Assembly (NCBI GenBank): GCA_947628225.1
Contig: CANQYY010000020.1
Location: forward strand, 1-33,826
Direction: 5' to 3'
Source: an uncultured Lachnospiraceae bacterium
GTDB taxonomy: Bacteria; Bacillota; Clostridia; Lachnospirales; Lachnospiraceae
DNA length: 33,826 nt
This document shows, piece after piece, positions 1-6,387 of this stretch; the first letter of the stretch is position 1, and every line of letters starts with the position of its first letter. The notes beneath the pieces were generated by a model. The model saw nothing but the letters and a program-made list of their open reading frames with translations. It ran no database searches and was not told where the DNA came from. The translations under genes were made by a program, and so were the position numbers.

Positions 1-160
1 TAACGAATTTTCCCATATTTGATTCGAAAAATTTTTTGATTTTTCGAGGTTGTTCCACTGTTCAGTTATCAAGGTGCATCCACTGATTTTCTACTGTTTA
101 TCAGCTTTTTGACGCCCCGTGAACGTCCCCTTTTTTCATAAGACCGTTCGTGCGTCAGCG
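1..160 (-). other. rRNA operon leader (16S gene lies beyond left edge)
   Basis: This stretch has no convincing gene. Read on the minus strand it follows a strong promoter and contains CACCTTGATAACTGAACAG, which resembles the CACCTTGAAAACTGAA-type element seen in leaders and spacers of Firmicute rRNA operons, where it takes part in processing or antitermination. I infer a pre-rRNA leader whose 16S gene lies off the left edge. No rRNA sequence itself is visible. The rest of 196-328 holds AT-rich DNA upstream of the promoter and the short spacer after the DUF1848 gene; I see no clear terminator there. Confidence 0.6.
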
Positions 161-166
161 AATACT

Positions 167-195
167 ATCATACCAAAGATACCGCCTATTGTCAA
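167..195 (-). promoter_or_regulatory. Strong SigA promoter, probably of an rRNA operon
   Basis: On the minus strand TTGACA (190-195) is followed by exactly 17 bases and then TATGAT (167-172). The DNA upstream (about 196-245) is very A/T rich, like an UP element. Transcription would start near position 160 and leave the window leftward. The near-consensus boxes and the rRNA-type leader downstream point to a stable-RNA promoter. Confidence 0.75.
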
Positions 196-328
196 CACTT
201 TTATCCAATTTTTTTCAAAATTATTGAATAAAATGAAAGGACACTATATCTTGTATTTACCGCCTGATTTTCCGCAAGACTTTCTGTCAATATCAAAAGG
301 CGGGGCTGTGGCATCCCATAGCCAGCCG

Positions 329-1270
329 TCAGATTAGGCTGTCCAATCGAATCTGCCTGTCTATCCAGCTTTTCTGGACTGCCTGGTGGATTACATCGCC
401 GGGCATATCAGTTCCAATCAAAAAGGGCGATTCCGGATTATGGTTTTTCCTGTTTTCCTTTACCGCCGCAGCATTCGTATTGGCATAACAGTATTTGCAC
501 AAGTGCCCGCAAGTATCATAAGCTCCGATATCCACGCCGAGAAGACAGGCGCACTGCCCATTACGCTGGTTGCCCTTTGTCTTTGGAACGCAGAGAGAAT
601 GACGCAATGCTCTTTCATAGGCGCTTACCGTCATACAGCCGGCGCAATCCGCCCCATACGGTTCCAGTTCCTTCCCCTCGGCGCACGGTTTTATTTTCAT
701 CCCGTGCTTTGCGCCAATTCTTATAAATTCTTTTCCCAGCGCCAGCCTGTCGGCTTTTTGGACTTTTGTTATCCCCGGGAAATTCCGCTCTACCTTTTTA
801 TATAGATCGATGAAACTGATTACGCAGGTATCGGTATATCCCTGCAGTGCTTCTGCCATTTTCCCAAACTCTGAAATATGCCATTCCACGGAATAATCGC
901 CGCAGATAAAAATCGGGTCATACCGCCATCCCACGGAAGCTGTCCCGACCATTTCGGAAAGCTTCTTAAAACTTTCCAGCACGGTTTCTTTATCCGGGAC
1001 ATTTGGCTCAATCTCTTTTCCGTAAGGCGTAATAGTGACAAACCAGTATTGTCCGTAGGGCTGTAATACATCCATGTAGGAAAGCATAGGCTCCGGATTT
1101 TTTGTGCAAAACGCAATCAAATCCACTACATCCGGGGACAGGCTGTATCTTGTTACGCTGCCTGGATTATACGGATTCCGCACAAGTACATATCCTTCTT
1201 TTATTCTGTTTAATAGCCACTTGTGGTAAAATGCCGGAATATCTGTCCGCATTCCTGTCTGTATGATCAT
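329..1270 (-). CDS. DUF1848 family protein with C-terminal Fe-S cysteine motif
   Basis: A 313-residue protein that I recognise as DUF1848, a family of unknown function whose C-terminus carries a cysteine cluster like that of radical-SAM enzymes. Here CX3CX2C is Cys254, Cys258 and Cys261 (CGHLCKYC), with more cysteines at about 196, 209, 212, 227, 240 and 242, enough for more than one cluster. An upstream in-frame ATG exists at 1381, but I chose the ATG at 1268-1270. It sits one base after the stop of the preceding kinase gene (TGA-A-ATG), which suggests translational coupling, and the extra N-terminus would be a low-complexity arginine-rich translation of that gene. Last gene of a probable four-gene minus-strand operon. 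The substrate is unknown. Family assignment is confident, function is not. Confidence 0.8.
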   Translation of the reverse strand: MIIQTGMRTDIPAFYHKWLLNRIKEGYVLVRNPYNPGSVTRYSLSPDVVDLIAFCTKNPEPMLSYMDVLQPYGQYWFVTITPYGKEIEPNVPDKETVLESFKKLSEMVGTASVGWRYDPIFICGDYSVEWHISEFGKMAEALQGYTDTCVISFIDLYKKVERNFPGITKVQKADRLALGKEFIRIGAKHGMKIKPCAEGKELEPYGADCAGCMTVSAYERALRHSLCVPKTKGNQRNGQCACLLGVDIGAYDTCGHLCKYCYANTNAAAVKENRKNHNPESPFLIGTDMPGDVIHQAVQKSWIDRQIRLDSLI

Positions 1271-1271
1271 T

Positions 1272-1775
1272 TCATCCCTGCTTTCCCGGACTTCCCGCCG
1301 CCTGTACCCAGACGTCAATCTCTTCTCTCTGCGGTTTCTCAAACAGGGAATCCGCCTTTTGAAAAAGCCCCTCATCCACAAAGTATGCGGATGTTTTTCC
1401 TTCCAAAACCATCCGGTTCCTCCGGTCTATGCGGCTCCTCCATTCTTCATCCTCCAAATCCAGGTAGTGGATTTCACAGGGGATACCCCGCGCGGCAAAA
1501 AAGGCTTTTGCCTCTCTGCGCTCTGCTTTGGTCCAGAGCCCCCAGTCAAAAATAACATTTATCCCTGCCTCTAACAGCTCCAATGATTTGTCCAATAAAT
1601 ATTTTTTCAGCCTTATAACATAGGTATCATGTGCTTCTCCGGCATCCCCGCCAAACATTGCCAGCATAATTTCATCAACAGAAAGAGTTACTGCCCCTCG
1701 TTCTTTTCGCAGCTTCCCTGCATAGGCGGTTTTCCCGCTGCAAAGTTTTCCACAGATCATAATAACCGTCGCCAT
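1272..1775 (-). CDS. P-loop kinase-like ATPase (AAA_33 type)
   Basis: A 167-residue single-domain P-loop protein. A Walker A motif (GKLCSGKT, residues 9-16) follows a hydrophobic first strand. A 'SVDE' segment near residue 32 and a 'VIFDWGLW' strand near residue 74 fit the kinase-like AAA_33/zeta-toxin-type fold, which usually phosphorylates small molecules or nucleic-acid ends. A basic stretch around 110-122 (RSRIDRRNR) could form the arginine-rich lid. Its ATG is preceded by GAGGT at good spacing. It lies 38 bases after the small unknown gene and is coupled to the DUF1848 gene downstream. The substrate cannot be told from sequence. It lacks a partner antitoxin, so a toxin role is not supported. 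Confidence 0.7.
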   Translation of the reverse strand: MATVIMICGKLCSGKTAYAGKLRKERGAVTLSVDEIMLAMFGGDAGEAHDTYVIRLKKYLLDKSLELLEAGINVIFDWGLWTKAERREAKAFFAARGIPCEIHYLDLEDEEWRSRIDRRNRMVLEGKTSAYFVDEGLFQKADSLFEKPQREEIDVWVQAAGSPGKQG

Positions 1776-1813
1776 TTCAGATACCTCATAACTTCTTTAT
1801 TTTAAGCTGTCGT

Positions 1814-2227
1814 CTACATGGACACAGGTTTCCCTTCGCTTGTATACATTTTCACATCTGTATTTTCCAAAATCGGAACCTCTCCCTTTTCTTTCGCATC
1901 ATTTTTAAGCGCAGTCTTTCCCTCTTCACTGAATTCTACATTAACTTCTCCCTGTAACTCGGATTTATTGCCCTCCTGCAATTTTTCCCTATATTCTTCC
2001 GCTTCTTCTCTGCGCTCTGCCTGCTTTTCTTTTACAAGTTCCTCTTGTGCCTTATCGCTGTACTCATCCGCTTTCCCCTGAAAATGCGTGACATATCCCA
2101 TAGCGCGCTCCATCGCCGCCGTATCTCCTCTGCGCTCTGCCTCTTTATATACCCGCAGGGATGTGTCTGCCGATTCCATATTTACGCTTGCTCCAATTAA
2201 TCCTTCCATACTTCCGGCTTTCATCAT
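1814..2227 (-). CDS. Small charged hypothetical protein, probable coiled coil
   Basis: A 137-residue protein that I do not recognise. The middle (about 45-90) is dominated by Glu, Lys, Arg, Gln and Ala with helix-favouring spacing, so a long amphipathic helix or coiled coil is likely. The C-terminal 45 residues look less structured. It has no signal peptide, membrane segment or cysteine. The start is supported by AAGGAGG about seven bases upstream of two adjacent ATG codons (2225-2227 and 2222-2224). It sits 44 bases downstream of the MFS transporter stop and 38 bases upstream of the kinase start, so it is probably co-transcribed with both. Confidence 0.6.
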   Translation of the reverse strand: MMKAGSMEGLIGASVNMESADTSLRVYKEAERRGDTAAMERAMGYVTHFQGKADEYSDKAQEELVKEKQAERREEAEEYREKLQEGNKSELQGEVNVEFSEEGKTALKNDAKEKGEVPILENTDVKMYTSEGKPVSM

Positions 2228-2271
2228 AAAAATCCTCCTTATCTTATCTTCTCTTCTCTGTCCTTATCCGG

Positions 2272-3432
2272 CTAACCCTTTCTCGACCGCGCGGCACGGA
2301 AAGCCGCCTCTGTCATACCTATCATCACGGCAATAAATACGGCAAGATATACGGGAAGTATTGCAAAGCCGATCCGATTGCCAAGGAATCCAAACAGCGG
2401 GGGGATAAAGGTGGTGCCGACATAGGCGCTCGCCATCTGAATCCCGATAATCGCCCCGGAATTTTCCGCGCCGAAATTATACGGTGTGGAATGAATAATG
2501 CAGGGATAGATGGGCGCACAGCCAAATCCGATGATAACAAATCCGGCGAGGGAGATCATCGGAGTCCCCGCCGTGATTGGCAATAAGAGAATGCCAAAAA
2601 GTAAAATACAGGTACCGAAAATGATCATCTTTCTATCGCCAAGCCGATTGGCAATAAACCCACTTAAAAATCTGCCGACCGTCATCCCTATATAAAACAG
2701 CGATGCGAATCCCGCCGCCAAATCCGAAGCAATGCCCTTTACTTCAACCATGTAAGTGCTCGCCCAATACATTGCCGTTGCTTCCGCAGCGCAATAGGCA
2801 AAAAAGCCAATTAAAATCCAGGGAACCCCTCGTATTTTCAGCGCCGCAAACAGCCCGATGCCCTTTTCCTTCGCGCCATCCTTTTTTCCGCCGGTCTTCC
2901 AGATGGGAAGCGTGACTAAAAGAAGCAGAGCGATTCCAAGCTGAATAAAGGCAATCATACGATATCCGCTGTTCCATGTCGAGCTTTTCAGCGCATAATG
3001 CATGACAAACGGACTGACGATCGTCCCCACACCCCAGAAGCAGTGCAGCCAGCTCATATGCTTTGACGCATAGTGGAGCGCAACATAGTTATTTAACGCC
3101 GCATCAATCGCCCCGGCTCCCAGACCATAGGGAACGGCAAATACGATGAGCATCCAAAACCGGCTGGAAAAGGAAAAACCAAACAGCGCAACTGCCGTAA
3201 GAAATATACTGGTTACTGTCACAATGCCGGTACCAAATTTCCTTGTCAGCCTGTCGGAAAAAAGGCTGGATATAATCGTACCGCCTGATATAATCATGGA
3301 CACAATTCCCATATAGGATATCGGAACGTCCAGTGAATTATGCATGACGGGCCATCCCGACCCAAGCAGGGAATCGGGCAGCCCCAGGCTGATAAACGCA
3401 GTATAAATAAGGGCAAGTAAAAGTGTGTACAT
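2272..3432 (-). CDS. MFS transporter (sugar/organic solute permease-like)
   Basis: A 386-residue polytopic membrane protein with about 12 hydrophobic segments in two halves, typical of the major facilitator superfamily and nearest in style to fucose-permease-like or oxalate/formate-like members. A loop motif resembling MFS motif A (GRFLSGFIANRLGDRK) lies in the second half, and a matching DRLTRKFG loop in the first. I chose the ATG at 3430-3432 (MYTLLLAL) because GGGAGA lies eight bases upstream; a TTG at 3447 would start inside that Shine-Dalgarno. The substrate cannot be assigned. It heads the leftward group with the small unknown protein, the kinase and DUF1848, and is preceded by a roughly 180-base leader with several inverted repeats. 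Confidence 0.8.
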   Translation of the reverse strand: MYTLLLALIYTAFISLGLPDSLLGSGWPVMHNSLDVPISYMGIVSMIISGGTIISSLFSDRLTRKFGTGIVTVTSIFLTAVALFGFSFSSRFWMLIVFAVPYGLGAGAIDAALNNYVALHYASKHMSWLHCFWGVGTIVSPFVMHYALKSSTWNSGYRMIAFIQLGIALLLLVTLPIWKTGGKKDGAKEKGIGLFAALKIRGVPWILIGFFAYCAAEATAMYWASTYMVEVKGIASDLAAGFASLFYIGMTVGRFLSGFIANRLGDRKMIIFGTCILLFGILLLPITAGTPMISLAGFVIIGFGCAPIYPCIIHSTPYNFGAENSGAIIGIQMASAYVGTTFIPPLFGFLGNRIGFAILPVYLAVFIAVMIGMTEAAFRAARSRKG

Positions 3433-3490
3433 TTTGTTTTCTCCCAACTTTCCGCATAGCTGTTATTAGACTGTATTATCAGGTTTTTAA

Positions 3491-3620
3491 GGGCAAAAAA
3501 TAAACCGCCATTGCCTCGCATGTAATGACGGCGCGCCTGTAAAGGGCTAAAAGCCATCGGGGTAAACCGTTTCCGATTTCCTAAGAAAAGTCAGAAGGGC
3601 TTCCCTTTTTTTTATCTATA
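3491..3620 (-). promoter_or_regulatory. Structured 5' leader with terminator-like stem before MFS gene
   Basis: On the minus strand the leader holds three candidate stems in order: ATCGG/CCGAT (3573-3577 with 3556-3560), a small GGCT/AGCC stem (3552-3555 with 3545-3548), and CCGTCATT/AATGGCGG (3524-3531 with 3505-3512, one wobble pair). The last is followed by a T-rich run (3491-3504), as in an attenuator. I could not match it to a known riboswitch class. It may be a cis-regulatory RNA, an attenuator or chance pairing. Confidence 0.35.
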
Positions 3621-3648
3621 CTATATCACGATAATCCGGATTCATCAA
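3620..3648 (-). promoter_or_regulatory. Putative promoter of the MFS operon
   Basis: On the minus strand TTGATG (3643-3648), a 17-base spacer and TATAGT (3620-3625) form a reasonable SigA promoter. Transcription would begin near 3613, giving a leader of about 180 bases before the MFS start codon at 3432. Confidence 0.45.
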
Positions 3649-3709
3649 ATAAAACTTTCCGCTCCTATATACAGGATTCGGTGTATTCCGGCAACGGTAA
3701 ATGAAAGCC

Positions 3710-3982
3710 TTATTTTTGCCCTTCTGCGTTTTCCTCACAATCTCTTTTTTCAAAAAAAGCATTAAAATCACAATCTAAAATATCCGTTAGCGCAATTAAC
3801 AAATCCACAGAGGGATTGTTGTAGCCATTCTCTACCTTTGAAAATGTCCCAACATTTATGTTTAGACCTTTCAACTGTAATCTTGCAATAACATCGATTG
3901 ATTTCATGTTATGTTCTTTCCGCAATCGTTTAATGTTTCTTCCTACAATCGGATTTTTATGCTGATTTACTCTTTCCGCCAT
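3710..3982 (-). CDS. XRE-family helix-turn-helix transcriptional regulator
   Basis: A 90-residue protein made almost entirely of one Cro/C1-type (XRE) DNA-binding domain, residues about 12-78. The family pattern is clear: NIKRLRKEHNM for helix 1, a helix-turn-helix around 28-55 ending in FSKVENGYNNPS, and LLIALTDILDC for helix 4-5. The C-terminus is short and charged, so there is no separate sensor or peptidase domain. GGAGGT lies just upstream of the ATG. It is transcribed divergently from the secreted LRR gene, with 125 bases between them containing a 14-base direct repeat that could be its operator. A role as local repressor of itself and the LRR gene is inference. Confidence 0.8.
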   Translation of the reverse strand: MAERVNQHKNPIVGRNIKRLRKEHNMKSIDVIARLQLKGLNINVGTFSKVENGYNNPSVDLLIALTDILDCDFNAFFEKRDCEENAEGQK

Positions 3983-4009
3983 TCAAAGACCTCCATATAC
4001 AAAATTTTA

Positions 4010-4045
4010 TCCAAAATGGCATAAAAAAGTTTCCAAAATAGCATA
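4010..4045. repeat. 14-bp direct repeat, candidate XRE operator pair
   Basis: TCCAAAATGGCATA (4010-4023) and TCCAAAATAGCATA (4032-4045) differ at one base and start 22 bases apart, two turns of the helix, so bound proteins would sit on the same face. The second copy overlaps the -35 region and spacer of the LRR gene promoter. The location between a regulator and its divergent neighbour suggests operator half-sites. Confidence 0.5.
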
Positions 4046-4059
4046 TATTATGATATAAT
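4031..4059 (+). promoter_or_regulatory. Extended -10 promoter of the LRR gene
   Basis: TG at 4051-4052, one base, then TATAAT (4054-4059) is a perfect extended -10. The -35 position (4031-4036, TTCCAA) is poor, as is common with extended -10 promoters, and it overlaps the second copy of the direct repeat. Confidence 0.55.
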
Positions 4060-4107
4060 AACTTTGTTTTCAAAAAATACATTACATATATATAAGGAGG
4101 AATCAAT

Positions 4108-5481
4108 ATGATGAAAACAAAACGAAAACTGATAATATATTTTCTTTCCTTCGCTCTGGCGCTGGGAATGATTTTCCCTGCCGGCGCATCCGCAGCAAAA
4201 AAAGTAAAGCTGAGCAGTAAGAAAATATCCATTGTCAAAGGAAAAAGCAAAACTATCAAAGTAAAGAATACAAAGAAAAAGGCAAAATGGAAAATCTTAT
4301 CCGGGAAAAAATATATTACCCTAAAGAAAAAAGGAAAAACCGCCGCAAAAATCAAGGGGAAAAAGGTAGGAAAGGCGAAGATACAGGCAAAAGCAGGCTC
4401 AAAAAAATTAAAATGTACCGTGACGGTAAAGAAAAATCCGACGGCAGCTAAAAAACCAACTAACAGCCCGGCGCCAATCAAAAAACCAACTAACAATCCG
4501 ACGCCAAAACCCTCGGTTTCTTCAAACCCTGCAAACGCACCGGCTGGGGCAAATGAAAAGGATGTGGCTGCGCTGAAAAAACTAATTGCAGAACAGCGTG
4601 GACGGGGCGCTACCGTAAGCGAGGATTTGAACAATGAGGAGGAATATGGTTGGGAAGATGGCAAATTGACGAAAATTTGCTGGGAGAGTAAAGACTTATC
4701 CGGCAGTCTGAATGTGAGTAATTTGACTAACTTAACTACCCTAACCTGTAAATTCTGCAAACTGTCCAGTTTGGATGTTAACAATTTGACTAACTTAACT
4801 TTCTTAGACTGTACATTCTGCGGACTGTCCAGTTTGGATGTTAACAATTTGACCAACTTAACTTTCTTAGACTGTGCCGGCAACAAACTGACCAGCTTGG
4901 ATGTTAGCAATTTGGCTAACTTAACTGACTTAAACTGTTGTTTGAACGAACTGATCAGTCTGGATGTTGGCAATTTGACTAACTTAACTTACTTAAGCTG
5001 TTATGGCAACCAGCTTACCTCTTTGGATGTGGGCGATTTGACTAACTTAACTAAATTATACTGTTACGAAAACCAACTAACCAGCTTGGATGTTAGCAAT
5101 TTGACTAACTTAACTGAATTATGGTGTACCGAAAACCAACTGACCTGCCTGAATGTTAACAATTTGACTAACTTAACTGAATTATACTGTTACGACAACA
5201 AACTGACCAGCCTAGACGTAAGCGATTTGACTAACTTAACTGACTTAGAATGTTTCTACAACCAGCTCACCTCTTTGGATGTGGCTAATTTGATTAACTT
5301 AACTCACTTGTACTGTGCCTACAACCAGCTCACCTCTTTGGATGTTAGCAATTTGACTAACTTAACTGAATTATACTGTTACGACAACCAGCTTACCTCC
5401 CTCGATGTGACAAACAATACAAAATTAGAAACCTTATGGTGCGATGATACAGTTACCGTCATAGGCTATAAGGGAGATTAA
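4108..5481 (+). CDS. Secreted leucine-rich-repeat protein with lysine-rich Ig-like domain
   Basis: A 457-residue exported protein. Residues 1-30 are a signal peptide (basic start, hydrophobic core, cleavage likely after ASA). Residues about 31-110 are extremely lysine-rich with an alternating strand pattern ending in CTVTVKK, like bacterial Ig-like (Big_2-type) domains. A Pro/Asn/Thr-rich linker follows (about 112-145). Residues 198-449 are twelve 21-residue repeats of the form LTSLDVSNLTNLTxLxCxxNQ, each with a cysteine at the same place. There is no LPXTG or C-terminal membrane anchor, so it is probably released or held by charge. The start has GGAGG seven bases upstream. It is head-on to replication in this arm and next to an XRE regulator, which fits an accessory module. 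Adhesion or binding is a guess. Confidence 0.8.
   Translation: MMKTKRKLIIYFLSFALALGMIFPAGASAAKKVKLSSKKISIVKGKSKTIKVKNTKKKAKWKILSGKKYITLKKKGKTAAKIKGKKVGKAKIQAKAGSKKLKCTVTVKKNPTAAKKPTNSPAPIKKPTNNPTPKPSVSSNPANAPAGANEKDVAALKKLIAEQRGRGATVSEDLNNEEEYGWEDGKLTKICWESKDLSGSLNVSNLTNLTTLTCKFCKLSSLDVNNLTNLTFLDCTFCGLSSLDVNNLTNLTFLDCAGNKLTSLDVSNLANLTDLNCCLNELISLDVGNLTNLTYLSCYGNQLTSLDVGDLTNLTKLYCYENQLTSLDVSNLTNLTELWCTENQLTCLNVNNLTNLTELYCYDNKLTSLDVSDLTNLTDLECFYNQLTSLDVANLINLTHLYCAYNQLTSLDVSNLTNLTELYCYDNQLTSLDVTNNTKLETLWCDDTVTVIGYKGD
4699..5454 (+). repeat. Twelve tandem 63-bp LRR-encoding repeats
   Basis: The repeat period is 63 bases (21 codons). Several copies share nearly identical DNA, for example AATTTGACTAACTTAACT recurs in most units, whereas the codons for the four residues before the Asn-Gln/Lys (YCYD, WCTE, ECFY and so on) vary. 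This suggests recent tandem duplication plus diversification of one surface. First and last units are the most degenerate. Confidence 0.85.
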
Positions 5482-5517
5482 TAGCTGAGTAAGGATTCCC
5501 CTCAAAACATCAGACAA

Positions 5518-5563
5518 AAAAACCGGGAAATACCACGTTGTGTTGTGGTATCTCCCGGTTTTT
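5518..5563. terminator. Bidirectional terminator between LRR gene and tRNA-Ser
   Basis: AACCGGGAAATACCAC (5521-5536) pairs with GTGGTATCTCCCGGTT (5545-5560), with one mismatch inside the stem, flanked by A-run on the left and T-run on the right. It can stop the rightward LRR transcript and the leftward tRNA-Ser transcript. Confidence 0.85.
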
Positions 5564-5595
5564 CTGAGCGCAGCTCAAAATGCACTTTTCCTAAA

Positions 5596-5683
5596 CGGAG
5601 AAGGAGGGATTTGAACCCTCGCGCCGCGCGAACGACCTACACCCTTAGCAGGGGCGCCTCTTCAGCCACTTGAGTACTTCTCC
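5596..5683 (-). tRNA. tRNA-Ser (anticodon GCU)
   Basis: Read on the minus strand it has a perfect 7-bp acceptor stem (GGAGAAG/CTTCTCC), anticodon loop CTGCTAA with anticodon GCT, the long variable arm typical of serine tRNA, a T arm GAGGG-TTCAAAT-CCCTC and discriminator G. Length is 88 bases. CCA is not encoded. It reads AGC and AGU codons. Confidence 0.95.
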
Positions 5684-5712
5684 AGCTGAACATGTTTATC
5701 CATATTCATTTA

Positions 5713-5755
5713 CCTGCTTTTTTAAGCAGGAATTACACTGTTTTTCTTTTCAGTG
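5713..5755 (-). other. Two hairpins in the tRNA-Ser 5' leader
   Basis: CACTG/CAGTG (5736-5755) and CCTGCTT/AAGCAGG (5713-5730) are inverted repeats between the tRNA-Ser promoter and the mature tRNA. They may terminate read-through from fumB or shape pre-tRNA processing. No proper T-run follows on the minus strand, so I do not call a terminator. Confidence 0.45.
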
Positions 5756-5763
5756 CAAGTGAT

Positions 5764-5792
5764 ATTCTATCAAACATTTAGTTTTTTGTCAA
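5764..5792 (-). promoter_or_regulatory. tRNA-Ser promoter overlapping the 3' end of fumB
   Basis: On the minus strand TTGACA (5787-5792), a 17-base spacer and TAGAAT (5764-5769) form a near-consensus SigA promoter. The -35 box lies within the last codons of the fumarase beta gene, whose stop is 5778-5780. Confidence 0.7.
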
Positions 5793-6341
5793 TTCTTTTT
5801 TGTATTGTTTTACTGCCGTTTCATACATATTATTTCCCTGACAGTCTATAACGGTAATGACCGGTAATTTCTCTACATATAACCGCCGGATGGCTTCGGT
5901 TCCGAGATCCTCATAGGCAATCACTTCGCTTTCTTTAATGCACCGGGAAAGAAGCGCTCCGGCACCTCCGACGGCGGCAAAATATACCGCACAATTTTCC
6001 TTCATCGAATCTATGACCTCATTGCTCCGTTTTCCCTTTCCTATCATACCGGTAAGTCCCCTCTCTAAGAGAGTCGGCGCATATTTGTCCATGCGGCTGC
6101 TGGTGGTAGGTCCGGCAGAGCCGATAACCTGTCCTTCTCTGCTCGGAGTCGGACCGAGGTAATAAATGATCTGGTTTTCAACGTCAAAGGGAAGTTCCTT
6201 TCCCGCTGACAGCTCCTCGAGCATCCGCTTATGGGCGGCATCTCTTGCCGTATAGATTGTCCCTGTCAGGTAAACATAATCGCCGGCAGTTAAATCCTGA
6301 ACCTTTTCTTTTGTCAACGGTGTTTCTATTATTTTATCCAT
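5778..6341 (-). CDS. fumB: Fumarate hydratase (class I), beta subunit
   Basis: A 187-residue protein with the fold and motifs of the C-terminal half of iron-sulfur (class I) fumarase/tartrate dehydratase: GTIYTARDAAHKR near residues 27-39, GPTTSSRMD near 79, GMIGKG near 98 and DLGTEAIRRL near 152. It partners the alpha subunit (6766-7608) to interconvert fumarate and malate. The length is normal for the two-subunit form. I chose ATG 6339-6341 because GGAGAGG lies upstream; the in-frame extension to 6422 would read back into crcB. L-tartrate dehydratase is an alternative substrate class that sequence alone cannot exclude. The two subunit genes are separated by crcB. Confidence 0.85.
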   Translation of the reverse strand: MDKIIETPLTKEKVQDLTAGDYVYLTGTIYTARDAAHKRMLEELSAGKELPFDVENQIIYYLGPTPSREGQVIGSAGPTTSSRMDKYAPTLLERGLTGMIGKGKRSNEVIDSMKENCAVYFAAVGGAGALLSRCIKESEVIAYEDLGTEAIRRLYVEKLPVITVIDCQGNNMYETAVKQYKKELTKN

Positions 6342-6387
6342 GCTTTTCCTCTCCTTGTTCCCTCCGGCGCATGCCGGCATTCTTTCA

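Noticed and set aside
285..290. Second TTGACA on the minus strand as another rRNA promoter
   Set aside because: No acceptable -10 sequence is found 16-18 bases downstream.
119..337. Open frame of 72 codons at the left edge
   Set aside because: It covers a promoter and leader on the other strand, has no ribosome binding site and shows no protein-like features.
1272..1775. P-loop protein as a zeta-type toxin
   Set aside because: There is no small epsilon-like antitoxin next to it and the neighbouring genes look metabolic; the kinase fold alone does not show toxicity.
3957..4973. Long open frame on the minus strand opposite the LRR gene
   Set aside because: It is an antisense reading of the lysine-rich and LRR repeats (poly-Lys becomes Phe/Leu-rich), lacks a ribosome site and overlaps two supported genes.
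4699..5454. Regular 63-bp repeats as a possible CRISPR array
   Set aside because: The repeat is in frame throughout, has no constant spacer lengths with unrelated spacers, and encodes an LRR with signal peptide.
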